NCBI GenBank assembly: GCA_015680685.1 | Contig: MNCI01022151.1 | Location: 740,203-804,202, forward strand | DNA length: 64,000 bases | DNA from: Gnetum montanum | Taxonomy: Eukaryota; Streptophyta; Gnetopsida; Gnetales; Gnetaceae | Direction of reading: 5' to 3' | Part shown: one piece after another, positions 11,370 to 24,640 of the stretch | How the letters are laid out: every line of letters starts with the position of its first letter | Numbering within the stretch: position 1 is the first letter of the stretch | The notes under the pieces: generated by a model | Seen by the model: only the letters and a program-made list of their open reading frames with translations | Databases searched by the model: none | Told to the model about the DNA's origin: nothing | Position numbers and translations under genes: made by a program

Positions 11370-12540
11370 AGAAAGATAGTCAAATCACATGCAGATTCTT
11401 CTTTTTTCACGTAAGTTTCTTCATTAGGGCTATCTTAGCAAGAAAATAGCTTTCATAATTGATTCTCTCTCTCTCTCTCTCTCTCTATCTATAACTCTTC
11501 CCATAACTTAATGGTCTCTCATACACCTGATGCTTCTATAGTTCTCATAGTTTTAAATGTCTTTCTTGTTCTTGTAGATAGGTAGTACAGTACTTTTCTT
11601 CCAATCATTTGGCATTTGCCTCTCCTTCTAGATCTTGTTGAATAAGTTTGTCAATTAAGAGATCTTTATATTTTTGATAGACTTTCATATCTCTATAGCA
11701 ATACTTGTTTGGTCTTGTTGTTTTGCTATTCTTTATCTTTATAAGAGCTTTCTTTACTTCAAAGCCAAAACATACAAAAAATATAGAAAACTGCTCTAAT
11801 TGCAAAACCAAATCTTATGAAACCGTAGTGCTACAACTTTAATGGATCAGCTTTCCCATATTAAATACAATAACTTTCCTGATTTATGAAGAGAGAGAAT
11901 AGTGCAATATACTTGGTGGGACTTTTAGAAATTGATTTCAGTCATTTATTTTCAGGAAGATTTAAATTGTATTTTTATTTTCAAACCCAAAATTCTGATC
12001 AGAGGGTTCAAAGCATGCATTTGTGGAAGGTGTTCTCACATATTTTTTTAAAGGTGTTGAAGCATCACACTAAAATGACGTCTTGGTGGCATTCCCTTGT
12101 GGTGTGGAACATGCTTCCATTCCAGAATACACAAAACGAAGAAATTTGCAATGGATCATGCTCCCGTGAAATGTTGCTTCAAAGGCATAAATGAAGTTGG
12201 TCATTCTTACATCTGATTTCATGTAATCAACTTCATATGTAGAAGATTCTTTAAATCTTGAAAATATACCCTCCATTGCTCCAAAATTTTCTTGTCTCTA
12301 AGCAAAATCTTTGTGATGTTTGACTTGATGCATCTAATATGGTCACTATCTTTGCATCTCTTGTTTTCAGTTGATTTCTTATCCTTATTAATTTTGGCCT
12401 TTCTTACTGTCTTCTTTACTACATTCTTTGCTATCTTGTAGCTTTCAACATCATCTTCTCTCTTGCTCTGTTGTCACTCATTGAAACACTCTTATCTTGA
12501 AGTTTTTGTTACACGTTCTCACTCCTTTGCCGGTGAAGTT
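11370..12540 (-). mobile_element. RTE-like LINE fragment, region before and at the start of RT
   Basis: Two minus-strand pieces of the same plant LINE type as at 1-540 are readable. The upstream piece (about 12530-12270) reads as a charged linker with HIRCIKSN, then LEQWRVYF. The downstream piece (about 11810-11550) reads EVKKALIKIKNSKTTRP, then YKNKKDI and NYRSI, which is the RT entry region. About 370 bases between them (roughly 11850-12240) do not fit and may be an insertion or divergent sequence. It is heavily decayed, antisense in the inferred host intron, and has no readable ends. Confidence 0.6.
11464..11486. repeat. (CT)n microsatellite
   Basis: An uninterrupted CT dinucleotide run of about 23 bases. 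It lies inside the RTE-like LINE fragment. Confidence 0.95.
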
Positions 12541-13961
12541 GAGATAAAGAATTCTGAAGAAGAGAACTAAAGCAGAACCAAGAAGTCAAATCAAGACTGT
12601 ACAATGAATCTAACATTACAGTGATCAACGATGAAATGACAACAATCCATTGTAATGGCGGAGGGTCTACATGAATCCGTTAGTGACAGATAGAAGACAA
12701 TTATGTAACAATTACGTTTATTATAGTATATCTTGTGGAATTGTTAAAAAAAAGATCATGGCACAATCATGTAGGATCCTCATCAACCTGTGAATGACAT
12801 AGAAGACAATTATGTAACAATTACATGTATACTACATCTTGTGGGATTTTTTAAAAATGATTATGACAGGGATTAGTGTTACATAGTAATTAAAGTCCTG
12901 GGTAATTTTCTAACATGGTATTAAAGTTTGAGTTTCTTTAACATCAAAATTTTTACCAAGTAGGGAGTTGGATGAAAGAATTGAAGAAGAATAAAAATGG
13001 CAAAATTGAATTGCAATGTGAAAAGAACGATTTTCATTAACGAAGGTTATTGAAAAAACTATGATCTATAATCAAGGTAATTTGAGATATGACAAATATT
13101 ATTTAATGTTCAAGTTTGCAAACCGCACAGAATGAGGATATCTCTCAAATCTGTGAACCAGCAATGAGGTCCCTATCCTTGTGAACCACCACATCATAGA
13201 TAGATCTGAGCTTTTTAAGGTCCGCTTTTTAAGGTCCTCATTACCTGCAAGGTTTTTATTTGTATGAAAAGCAAGGGTTTACCTTCCATTGGTCAACTTT
13301 ATTTGTTGCAGTGTGACATACTTGTTAAGTACAAGTTGACCAAGGGGACATTTTCTGAAGTTTAGGAACCAGTTGTGTGTGTCCATCACCATGTTTGCCC
13401 TATGCTTTGTGTATTGGCTGGTCCTTGGCCTTGTGTATTGGCTTATTTTTGTGAAACAGTCGAGTTTTAACAATATTTTGCATAAATGTTTGTACATTTC
13501 AGTTATCAAAAAAACTTTGAGGTTGACTACTAATTTTGGAGTTGAGCCTACCAATTAAAACAGACAAATCTGGCTTTATCTGAATGAATTTGGGTTCCAA
13601 ATTTGAGGGCTTTTGTTTAGGAGAGATCAGTGATTACCCTGGTAAATTGTTATGTTTGAATTTTTCTCCATCTGGGCTCAGTGAGGTCATCATCAAAACT
13701 AGTTCTTCCAACATAGGCATGACCATGTTCCTGGAATCCATGTTTAAGTGCTTGGCCTAAATCTCACACAAATGGGTAGTATTGCCTTATCCTGTAGAAC
13801 ATTAGAAACTGCATGTATTTTGTATCATGGGATTTTTTTGAATGTCTGTAGCGTAAAACCAAACTGTTTTTTATTTGGTCTTGGTATCAGCATTCAGAGA
13901 AGTTGCAAACTGGAAACATGAGTCTAAATATTGTTGTTTTTCTCTTCTGACTGATAGGACC
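12541..13961. other. No gene seen; intron sequence
   Basis: AT-rich. There is a near-repeat at 12690-12860: the phrase GACAATTATGTAACAATTAC occurs twice, about 95 bases apart. No coding sequence recognised. Confidence 0.4.
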
Positions 13962-14007
13962 CCTAGTAGTCACCCTCTAAAGATCCTAGTAGTCACCCTC
14001 TAAAGAT
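13962..14007. repeat. Perfect 23-bp tandem duplication
   Basis: Two adjacent identical copies (13962-13984 and 13985-14007) beginning CCTAGTAGTCACCC. Probably a local replication-slippage duplication. Confidence 0.9.
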
Positions 14008-14899
14008 CAGTAAACTTTTTTTGGTACACGAAGCTATAGTTACACTAGCAACTTGTGAGGTTGTGACACATGTAATGATGGGTTGACTAGAGAGCTTACA
14101 TATCAACGTTCTTTCTTAGCTTAGGTTGTTGATGAGAGACCTTACCACTTTTTGTAATGCTAAGTATTGAAGCATCATTTGCTTAGTCTTACTATGATAA
14201 CTGACAATGAACAACCTCTGGTTTTGGGTTATAATTCTTTGTTATTCTTAAACACTTGGCTCATCACCTATTTAGTTGTATATCATTTAAATCCATAAAG
14301 GGTAGCTTTCTTTGATACCTTGTCAAGGTCATGGTCAGCACAATTATGTGACTCACTTGTTTTCAAATTTCTGTTTATAAACAACACCAATGCATGTGGT
14401 TGGATGTATTCCTAGTCCTCCACTACGTTTCTGCCATACAAGATCATTTAATCTATAATAGGCTTCAAACAATGGTTAGGAGTAAAAATTGTAAAGATTT
14501 CAACAACTTTGCCCATGCAATGTGGCATTGCATTCCTGCATTGAAGCCCATCCAACTTGAAGAATCTGCTCACTATCTGGTCGTGAGTGGGCTATCTTTG
14601 GGTTTTAAACTACATAAACAAGGCTTGGCTCAACCATCATTTTTGGACTATACCTTGATATACTCCCAAGATAGGTGATCGGGGATTGTACGTGGGCTGG
14701 GTACACACTTATGAATGGTGCTTGCATTATTAAGAACCTTTGGGTGTTGTGCAACCCAACCCCCTTGGGTCCAATGACTTAGGATATTAAGTTGAAATAA
14801 GCATATGTACAGGTAGGGTTAGATAGTGATGCTTATCTCCACATCTAGGGCAGGTTGTAGGCAAAATAAATAAACAATGCAACCCATCCATTCAAGGTA
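14008..14899. other. No supported gene
   Basis: Contains one 94-codon plus-strand ORF (14394-14678) without recognisable domain or splice context. GC content is slightly raised near 14650-14780, which may be the inner side of the LTR-like sequence that follows. Confidence 0.35.
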
Positions 14900-16137
14900 T
14901 GGGGATGAATATATTATTACTAAAATGATTAGTTAATGTGTCCTAAAAATACTGCATACTCCACATAATGCACACCAATCAAATGCATCATTCACCTAAT
15001 TACTAACTATGACTTTAGGTGAATTGCTTATCCTAGGGCCCAAGGGCTTTTAATCATAATTCATGTGGCTTCATTTTACATAAAGCAAATAAACATACAT
15101 GATCATACATATATTTTCTTTCATTTTCTTTGCACAAATAAAAGGTATAAATGTTGATAAATAAATGAGGTTAGCAAATTTAAAGCAAAAATAGATATAC
15201 GATGTTTACATAAAAGGAAAGTCTTAACTCTGACAAAATGTATACAACATTCATGTAATGAAAGACTTACTTCAAGGAGACTTCTAGGCTTTCAAGATGC
15301 AATATTCCGATCATACAAATGAAAGAAGTAACTGTGCATCTCAAGTGTATTTTAAATGCCATATAAGAACTAGGTTACATCATACAATGGCGAGAGTTAC
15401 AATAGTTAGGGTTTGTTTCTCAAGGAAGTCCATTGAGGGCTAGTGATGATAAAATCTAATTAGCAAAGCAAATATTTTTGGAATTTGTGTAAGCTTACAA
15501 AACATTTGCTGATTGAGTCCAATACCTTAGCTCATTCGGTGCCTCTTCTCTCCTGAACTCCTCACCTCTCCAAATAGCATAGTCTCCCCTCCTGTCGCTG
15601 TGCAAATGAGAGCAAACATGCCCCTCTATTTATAGGATGGAGGACACCCTAAGGCTTGGACACAAAAGTCTACCTACCAAGCATCTTTTTCATGAGGGAT
15701 GGTTAGGTGACACTCAAGAAAGTCACATGGGAGTGGTTAGGTAAAGGTGACAAACCTCAAGAGGATCACATGGGAGTGAGAATGACAACACTTAAAAGAG
15801 TCACATGGCCCTAATTAACTGCCTCCTTTGTCCCTTAGCCATTAATATGAAGCACATTGTCAATGTAAAAACTGATTTGATCTTATTTTGCACAATTCCT
15901 ATATTGTAGCTAGCAAAAGTCATTAAGAATAAGCTTTTATACATATAACATTTTACCTATGTTGAGCTAATAAAAACAACGACAAACACACTATAGATAC
16001 TAAAGTAAAAATTTATATTTTAATCAAACCAAAGAAATTATAGGTCCACATGGTATTATTAATTTAAAAAAAAACAAATTGAAGTTAAAGTATTTAATAA
16101 AGTACTAAGGTCACATGTACAAATGTGGGGCACTACA
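14900..16137 (-). mobile_element. Probable LTR (solo or fragment), minus strand
   Basis: On the minus strand the sequence starts TGTAGTGCCCCACATTTG at 16137, as an LTR would. About 500 bases in it has a promoter-like block CCTATAAATAGAGGGG (plus-strand coordinates about 15622-15637). The inner end, PBS and target duplication were not found, so the lower boundary is a guess. It is antisense to the host gene. Confidence 0.45.
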
Positions 16138-16370
16138 TGACTCATGGCCATAAAATGTCAGGAATTGGCTTAATTAGAGCATAACTTACTTGATATATAT
16201 TTTTTTAAGAACTAAAGTTGGCTATCAGAAGCTAGCCCTCGTAAAAATAAGTCATGTTATAATTTTTCCCTTGATGTATTAATTATCAACGAGTCCCAAT
16301 GTCTATATGTTTTAATTTTACAATGATTTTTGATATTTGTGCTCTATTTTTTATGAAATTTAAATGAAAC

Positions 16371-17209
16371 CATAGATTAAAAATGCAGATCGGATCATGG
16401 ATTGCCTTTTCAGGCAAAAAGATTTTGGATCACAGATTACTTTGAATCTCAACCGGAATCATGTGGAATCATACAAGTAAAAAATGATTTAAAATAAAGA
16501 TTTTAAATATTTTTGCAATAAACAAATACTTTTGTTAACAAAAACATTTAAAAAAACACACAGTAGTTTACACAGGCCAAGGAATTAAGGCTTTTTTTTT
16601 CATGCTACTTGTTTCTACTGTTGGATAGCTTTATTTGGAACATGGCATTCATGAAGCGGCATAAGCATGATTAGGATATACACAAATTGCATCCATAACT
16701 ATGTTAGACTAGCAGTAGCAATGTTAAATATTTTTGTTGGGTTTCCAACCAGAGGTTTCAATGTTGTTGGTAATCATAGTCACACATATAGTGCAGAGCT
16801 TATGTGTCTAAATTACTGAGTAACTATACACAAACTATCACTGGTGTCAAATTACGGTAGTCTTCAAAGTAGGATTACTACCAATGTAGTTGAAAATGGT
16901 ACCAAAACCATTGATGCATTGTTCAAAGTACCACGGCCACCATGGATGTTCCTAGTTTACTCACTTTGGCTAGTTTTGTCAGATGAATTGAACTGCAGAA
17001 AGATATAGATGGAAATAGGCCATAACAACATAGTACCGAACTGTGGAATTGTCCAGATTTGATTCCAAACTTGTGAATTAAAAATGGGTATTATTCTATG
17101 GATTGCAACACACTCAAGATCACAGTTTTGATATGATTCAATACATTTTTTTCTGGATCAATATCCGGAATTCTCAGGATTGCAATTCCGATCCACATTT
17201 TTATCTATG
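16371..17209. mobile_element. Possible inverted-repeat (MITE-like) element in intron 1
   Basis: The sequence at 16371-16394 is repeated inverted at 17187-17209 with about three differences over 24 bases. The inside carries scattered GGAATC/GATTCC motifs near both ends and no ORF. The 839-bp size and noncoding interior would suit a nonautonomous DNA transposon. No clear target duplication was seen, so this remains tentative. Confidence 0.4.
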
Positions 17210-17384
17210 AATGATATCCATCTATAATTTTAGCTGCACATTTGAATACATGATTTTGTAAACCAAACTGTCAGCAATAGAACATTTATGCATGATCATA
17301 GATTATACATTTTGTAAATCAAAATGTTTTCATAAGTTTCTGAGGATCCAGATTCAAGCTGAATAGTATTTCCTTCTGATACAG

Positions 17385-17464
17385 GTAGATGGATCTGTCG
17401 AAATTTTGACTGAGCAAGACCTATTGGAGCTTCATGTGAAACATGCTAGACAAATCCGTGCAAG
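17385..17464 (+). CDS. Host gene of unknown function, penultimate coding exon (exon b)
   Basis: An 80-base exon between an acceptor ending CTGATACAG and the donor AAG/GTATAG. It reads VDGSVEILTEQDLLELHV then KHARQIRA, plus two bases of a split Arg codon that is completed by the first base at 30413. The start phase (0) matches the end phase of exon a, and the end phase matches exon c. The content is helical, first acidic then basic. The fit of phase on both sides, across 15.8 and 12.9 kb, is the main support. No family was recognised. A missed exon of phase 0-0 within the first intron cannot be excluded. Confidence 0.65.
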
Positions 17465-18519
17465 GTATAGTTAACCAGTTTTATCTGTATTCTAAACCTT
17501 TTACAAGGTTTTAGTTGAGTAAATATTTATGATGTTCTTTTCTATAAGTTGCATATGTCTGAAATTCATTTGATAGGGGAATCACACTATTTATATGAAC
17601 TATTTAATATTTGTAAATCACATTGTTCACATTATTAGAATGAAAGATAAATGCAGAGAACAGAGTAAACAATTCTCTGCATTAAAGAGTCTACTGTAAC
17701 GCAAAGCATTACAAGGCCAACTGGTTTCTCTTGAAGTAGAGTAGAATTGGAATGCAAGGGTGTAACACCCATTCTTAGAGAGCAAGAGCTAACACCCAGG
17801 CTGAAAACTGCAAGGATGATTTTTTTTTTCAAACACAACAAGCATTTCAACATTAAAAGTAAATTATATCAGTCATACAGAGAGCACAACTATAAGAAAA
17901 CATTGAAATCATAAAATAGATAAATTAAACTACAGTGGCCATGTTACTTTCTTTACGATAAGAGCGATACGAAAGAGTGAAATTTCCCATACAGTATATA
18001 CATAAGCCAAGCTGAAGATCTATAATAGAATGACATATTCCAATTCTTCTAACACATTTAATAAATGTCAGATATCAGGTTCAATTCCTCCTAATCTAAC
18101 ATATAAAAAATTTAACAATTATCAAATATTCATACACAATGTCCATCTCTGTTCCTCCTTTTTCTCTTGACAGCATATCATTTTTAATTTTAACGGCAAT
18201 AAATATGTAGGTGTGCTTCATTTTACTGCAACATCCCTTCTTTTAAATCATGTCATAAGATGCAAAGAGAGACATTTCAAAGCAAAAACACAATAAGCTG
18301 TAATTCTAGGATATAAAATCAGGCAAAATGCCTTCTCCTTCTGGCCATCAGCAATGCAAAGCATTCATAACTTATTATTGCATTGTCTTATAATGCCTTG
18401 AAAGGTCATTATGTGACCTTTCTACAACCATGGAGGGGGTACTTATACTCTAATAACTTATGAAAGTGTAAAGAATAGTGTATCAACAACATACACAAAA
18501 TTCTATATGTTCACCATGT
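17465..18519. other. Intron sequence, nothing recognised
   Basis: AT-rich with short ORFs only. No clear mobile element. Confidence 0.4.
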
Positions 18520-19190
18520 TATTTTATTTTTTTGAAAAAAGATCAGGCTCTTTATATTACAATGAGAAAGTTACAAAAGAAGTGCTAGGGAAAGAGCAAC
18601 CCCTGGTTGTAGAGAGCCAAAAGCAAAAGAGGGGTTNGAGACAAGTCCTAGACACCAACATTTCCATCAAAATTGGGACCCACAAAACCATGAAATATGA
18701 AAAGAGTACCCTTAGAAAAATGACAGAAACAACAACTTATACAAGGAAAGGCAGGGTTTTGCAATTGTAGGAGGGCATCTCCTATCTATGCACCTTGTCA
18801 ATAATTGTTTGTTCCTTCTCAAGGGCTAGAATCCCAATAGCTTGCTGAAAATTCTTGTACCTTTCCTTGTTCTAATCTTGCACATGCTTCTCTAGGTGTC
18901 GCACCTTGTTAAGATGCAATGTGTGCGGTGTCTGCTTGATGTATTTTATGAGGTTGTTCCATGATGTATCTCTATTAATACCCATCATAGAGTACAAGCA
19001 GTTGCCTACTTTGAACCATAGTCTAGCATTGGTGGCGAGAGTCTTATATTGGCCCTCACCTACTACTCCATCTTCTGGATGACTTAGATCAGCTTTGAAA
19101 TTGTCCTCCTTTGCCTTCCTTAGGGTCAATGCTCTCTCCTCCATTTCCTTCTTTAGGGAAGCTTCTCTCTCCATTTAGATGCAACCATGA
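18520..19190 (-). mobile_element. Family X copy 2: unrecognised coiled-coil ORF with LINE-like 3' end
   Basis: Minus-strand element ending in a T run with GAAAAAAG near 18530. The 100-codon open stretch 19174-18872 begins MEREASLKKEMEERALTLRK, a coiled coil. It is followed by LWFKVGNCLYSMMGINR, the same W-F-x2-G-x-C-x-Y-x3-G-I-N block as copies 1 and 3, and by LHLNKVRHLEKHV. After a stop the frame continues with an Ile-Asp-Val-His segment, also shared. The copy is 5' truncated near 19190. An N base lies at 18637 in its 3' UTR-like part. It is antisense in the inferred second host intron. Function unknown. Confidence 0.6.
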
Positions 19191-20207
19191 TAGACATAAT
19201 GTTCCTGGTTTATAGGTCAGGTTTCTTTTACTTGATTCATTGGTTAAGTTCCTCATCAACGTGTGTACATGTATATTTTAAATGAATCACTTATGTGAAT
19301 CAAAACATACATGTTTCAAACCTTGAGGCATAACATAAGGAATCTCTTTACCTTTTCATTTCAAATCTAATTGCTAAATACCTAGGATTCCCATTGCAAC
19401 AACTAGAAATAATGGATGCTAAACTTATATGAACATATGATAAAGCATGTACATGAGATACCCACATTGACATACACATAGAGTTTACAAAAGAACATTT
19501 TAATTAGTTTAAGAAATCATTCTCATACACATAGGTCATGCAACACATGAGTGATCAGAACATAGTAGCAAGCAACCTCACAAACAATGAAACATTCATT
19601 TCTTTTATTCCATTAATAGATGTTGAATCAACAAACATTGCATACTTAGCACATGTGGATGACCTTCTTGCCAAGGTGGCAGAGGTAGATACTATATGCT
19701 CGCGGGAGGAGCAGGCGCTTTGGTAGATGTCATGTTGCCTAATACCCATTTTGGACAAGGGGTATTGGGAAAGGGGGAGGGTTTTTTTTTCTATTCTATT
19801 TGTTTTTTAAGTGTTGTCTGTTATGACACTATGAAAGGTAGGAGGGGGAAGAATGCCTTTTTGTTTTTGTTAATGGAACCCCTCATCTTTACCTTAATTT
19901 TGTAATCGTTCCTCTGGAGGGTGGGGTTGTTCTTACCCCTAATTTTGGGGAATGGGAACATTGCATACTAAGTTCATGCATCTATAGTAGTGCACATCAA
20001 CAATACTTATATTTAATCACAACGAAGCATCATAGGTCATTCTACCTATCACTAATATGTCATTTGGTTAATGCTTATAAGTGGTGTCATTCAACATATA
20101 AGTCACGAGCATATTAACAATACTTAAATCTATCATAATTATGCGATCATCAATAGATCAACAAGTCAACATCAAATCATACAAAATTATCAAGCTGATC
20201 ATTAACA
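19191..20207. other. Intron sequence with degenerate short repeats
   Basis: No gene recognised. From about 19990 loose copies of ACATCAACAATACTTA appear and lead into the minisatellite. Confidence 0.4.
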
Positions 20208-20354
20208 CTTAAATTCATCAACACAAGCACATCAACAACACTTAAACCCATTAACACAAGTACATCAACAACACTTAAACCTATTAACACAAGCACATCT
20301 ATTGTACTCAGATTTATTTGCACAAGGACATCAATAGTACTTAAGTTCATCACC
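20208..20354. repeat. 33-bp minisatellite, four units plus a partial one
   Basis: Units begin CTTAAA and contain ATCAACACAAGCACATCAAC with substitutions. Four 33-base units run 20208-20339, followed by a partial unit. Because 33 is a multiple of three, the minus strand reads as an open 11-residue repeat (core VDVLVLM). There is no other sign that this is coding. Confidence 0.9.
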
Positions 20355-21539
20355 ATCATCAAATCATAAATAAATCACCAGATCAACACTAAATCATACA
20401 ACTTGTGAACACAAGTACATCAATAACTCTCAAATCCATCACCATCATTAGATCGTAGATAAATTTACAAATAAATACAAAAGCACACAAATCACAAGCG
20501 CATGGTTAACACCACTCCAGTCCATCCGAATTATAAAGTCAGGTAAATTCATAAATTAGAATCAAACTATATGCATCATCATGACGAAGCATAGTCACAA
20601 TCGCTACCCCAAAGATCAACCTAAGAAAAAGTGGGCATTACAAAGGGTTCCATGGTTTTGTGTAAGAATATAGAGCCCTGGTTATATTAACTTGCAATAT
20701 GTGTTATGAACTGTTTACATAAGTCATGACTTGTTGTAGTTCCATTTCTCAAGCTTCTCTTTACAAGGTTAGAATCAATTGAGAAGTTGATTACCTAATT
20801 AAGAAGGCTTTATGCTAGTTTGTGTAATGACCTTAGAATCAGATACGAGCATGCTCATTGTTCACATCTCATTCAACAAGCATTACGTATAAAGTGCCCA
20901 TAGTCCAAGATCTGGCCTTAAGGGCTTGTCAATATGACACCTAATCTTTTTCCAAAACTTTAAAACATGTTGCTGATATGATAATTGAATTTACTATACA
21001 ATTTACAATAAAAATAGCAAGGAAAATAACACACATAAATAACTTTCTACTCCAACAAAAATAAATAGAACTTCACACATCAGAATTTTTATATGTTCTA
21101 AAAATTTAAGATCAAATATCTAACCAAATTGAAAGAAAATATGAGACCATATAGTAAATTCTGGGATATTGCACAATTTTGTAATACCCCACTATTTTTC
21201 ATCATCATACCAATCTCCACTAGACTTTCAAAATTCAAAATATTTGAGTTTTTCTCAAGAACAATGAGTTTTGCTAAACAATGCAACATTATTTGTACAA
21301 AAACCAAGTCCTTTCTTAGGACAATACTAGATTAATAACCAATAAATTTAGATCAACAACATAAGTCTCTTTAATTGTCAAAATGTTCACCAAAATAGAG
21401 ATCCATTCAAATGGAAGTTGAAAGCACAACATGATTATTTAAAATTCAATTCTTCAAAGAACTCAACATATAAAGATTTATGTTAGACTTGGGGTATGTT
21501 GAAATCGACTTGGGGTATTAGAAGATCTTGAAGGAGGTC
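20355..21539. other. Intron sequence, nothing recognised
   Basis: AT-rich. More loose copies of the minisatellite phrase lie up to about 20460. No gene. Confidence 0.4.
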
Positions 21540-21562
21540 TACCACAAATGGTTGTTGGGCTG

Positions 21563-22230
21563 ACCATAAAGATACCATCTTGGAATTGCAGGGTCAGGGT
21601 ACACCCTCCAAATGAAATACCTTGAAAGAGATTGTACGGAGCAAGGGTTGTGACATTTTATGTTTGCAAAAAATGAAGTTGCAATAGTCGAAATCCAAAT
21701 TGTTGCAGTGGGATGGTTGAAACTTGTAGGTGGTCCCATGCAAGTGTTGGGTTGGAGGGCTGGTCATCCTTTCCCAATTTCAATTGACACTGATTTATGA
21801 GTCATGTTGGAGCCAAACGGTCCATGTTGTTTAGGAGAACATCTGGCTAACGAATGTTTATGGTGCCAAGAATTGGGAGATTTGGTTACAAGAACTAAGG
21901 CATGTATCGTAGGTGGTCCCTTATTAGGAAAGATGGATTTTGATTGGCGACTTCAATCAACGATTATACCTATGGGGGGTGGGGAGAGGAGACAGCGTTG
22001 ATCCCCTAGGAGGCCAGGAATCCATGGCATTCCTTCGAGAACATGACCTTGTGGACATGGATGTTGAGGGATGTAAATTTACATGGAGTAATAGGAGAAG
22101 GGGCAAAGATTGGGTTCAATCATGGATTGACCATGTTTGGGTAAGTACGAGGTTGGTTCTTAGGTTCAATGTCTATGTGTCTTGAAAGGAGTGGCAAGCC
22201 TCATACCACTAGTTGATTATTTGCCACATC
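21563..22230 (+). pseudogene. LINE C endonuclease domain remnant
   Basis: The N-terminal block (KIPSWNCR, then a CLQ-type block in another frame) and the central GDFNQRLYLWGVGRGDS block (from about 21943) are recognisable. FTWSNRRRGKDWVQSWIDHV follows, ending with the segment that normally precedes the SDH motif. The SDH motif itself is not readable (near 22200). Frames change between blocks. Confidence 0.65.
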
Positions 22231-22839
22231 CACAGTAACCAAGGAATGGCTTTCGTGGCCTTTTGTTTCGAATGCATGTGGCAGTCCAAGCCATGGCTGA
22301 GACTAATAGTTAAGGACGTTTGGCAAGGATATTCACAACACCAGGAACCTAGAGATTTCCCGAAGCAGGGATTACGACTACTCAAACAAAAAATAACGAT
22401 CAGAGCATCGAAGGATAAGAATAGTTTTAGGGCCTATCGGACCCAGTTACAGAGGTGACTTGGAGACATCCAAACAAGATAGGAAAACAGGGTTGATTTG
22501 GTGGCAGAGGAGTAGGCATTGTTGGGGGAACTGCATGATTTGCCGTTAGAGGAGGAGAATTACTAGAGACAACAAACCAGAAGTACCTAGTTCTAGGAGG
22601 GAGATAGAAATACGTGCCTTTTCTTTGCATTTGCCAAGGGGAGAGGGCAGGTAAAGAAAAAACTATAACTGCTACATGAGGGGGTTGTTCTGGGGGATGG
22701 TAAGAAGATTGTAGAGGTGGTGCAGAAGTACTGGGCAAGTATCTGGAGTAGAAAAGTGACTAGACCGCTATTGATCCAGATCCAGAGCGTCATTGGTGAG
22801 GTTGAGAACCAAGAGTTGATACATCCTTTTATGAGGCAA

Positions 22840-24640
22840 GAATTGGAAATAGCGATGGGGACAATCAGAGCAAACAAGGCGTCGGGGCCCGATGGATGAC
22901 CCATAGAATCCTTTAGAGTTTGTGGACATTCTTGGAGAGAATCTCCTAGATGCGTTCAACTATATGTTGCAGTGGCAGAAGGTCCGTAGGAAGATAAATT
23001 GTTCACGGATCATGCTCATCCCAAAGGTGCCAAACCCAACCTTCCTAACACATTTTTGGCCCATTGGGGTATGTAATATGCTTCTTCAGCTTTTCACTAA
23101 GATGTTTGTTCAATGGTTTGGCCCCTTAATGCCTAAGCTGGTGGGATAGAATCAAACAAGTTTTGTGTAGGGTCACTTTCTACAAGATCAAGTGATTCTC
23201 TTGTAGGAGATTGTGCACTCGTTACAATGAACTGGTTTCCCTGGAATGTGTGTTAAATTAGATATAACAAAGGCATATGACACTATGAGTTGGGAGGCCC
23301 TACAGGAAATCATGTTACAAAAAAGTTTCACATCCAAATTCGTTAGTCTCTGCCTCTAGCTACAAACGTTGAGAAGATACTCTTTCGACATTGAAGGCCA
23401 ATTATGGAGGTTTGAGGCCTCGGGAAAGGGGCTTTGGTAGGGGGATCTACTCTCCCCGCTACTATTCATCATGGTAATGGACACCTTGCAGAACTATTGT
23501 GAGTCAGAGGGGATGGGAGGGTTGGAGTTGGCCGGAGTGCACTACTTTGTAGAGCATTATGCGAATGACACCATTCTCTTCTCGCATGTAGCAGTTCCCC
23601 AAGCACTGGTGCTTAAAAGGGCCTTGGAACGGATGGTGCAAGAGCTTGAACTTGAAATTAACAAAGATAAGTTTGCAATCCATCTGGTCAACATGATGGA
23701 GCGAGTGAAAGGATGGATCTCTCAAGCTATGGGAATCCCACCTGGGATTAAATATGATTCATATTTAGGAATGCCGATTTTCAAGTGGAATTGACAACAA
23801 ACGTGTACAGCTCTAGTGCAGAAGGTGCAGAAGAGAACATAACACTAGGTGAACCAATTTCTATCCATAAAAGGAAAGATTTTATTAGCCTCAACAATCC
23901 TTTTGGTGATGGTGAGATTCACTACATCTATGGCTTCTCCCGCTGCAGGAGTAATACAAAAGATAGACTAGATAGTGCAGCATTTTGTTTGGTCCAAGGG
24001 TAAGGGAGGGGACAAACTTCACCTAGTGTGCTAGGCGAGTACAACAAAACCAAGGAAAGCTAGTGGGATCAGTTTGTTGACCTTCAAAAATGAGATTATG
24101 CTTGGAATGTAGAGGTTTGTGAATAGGTTGATGATGCAGGGAGATAGACAGGTGCAGTGGATTCGGATTGTGGTGCAAAAATATCAAACATGGGACGTAG
24201 ACCCAAGAGGGTCATGGCTATGGATGGCCCTTTACAAGCATGCTAATGAGATGCGGGACGGAGCCCTTTTGGGCAAGCCTCCCAAAGAGATCATCAATAC
24301 CAAGTATCTACAAGATGTCAGATGGTAGTCCATATGGAACAAGAGATTGCCTAAGAAGCTGAAGGTTTTTGCATGGCTTATCACACATAGGGCATCACCA
24401 ATGAGGTTTCTGAGGGAGTGGGTGATAAATATTGATCCCAACTACCCAATCTGTGCAGCGGAAGCAAAAACCATTAATCACTTCATCTACCATTGTTTCG
24501 TTATGAAAGACACTTGGCAGGCGGCTAGGCTAGTGTCGCCAATCCGACCAAACAAAAATTCCAAGGAGACTACAATATTATGGATCATGTGGAAATACAG
24601 AAATAATCTAGTTTTCCAAGAGCAGTAGCTCCTGCCGCCA
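22840..24640 (+). pseudogene. LINE C reverse transcriptase and zf-RVT remnant
   Basis: Blocks visible are NKASGPDG with a stop where Trp is expected, the ITKAYDT block near 23265, LELAGVHYFVEHYANDTIL, and IPPGIKYDSYLGMPIFKWN. The catalytic YADD is YAND (23558-23569), so the first catalytic aspartate is lost. The zinc-binding block reads NYPICAAEAKTINHFIYHC; the first cysteine of the CPxC pair is replaced by Tyr. Both changes are single G-to-A type transitions. Confidence 0.7.

Noticed and set aside
14394-14678. 94-codon ORF with ATG
   Set aside because: No recognisable domain, no splice or promoter context, length possible by chance in an intron of this size.
18507-18770. 87-codon plus-strand ORF containing an N
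   Set aside because: Antisense to the 3' UTR-like end of family X copy 2.
20177-20362. CRISPR-like array or repeat protein gene
   Set aside because: Units are directly adjacent without unique spacers, so not CRISPR. The minus-strand ORF is just the minisatellite translated.
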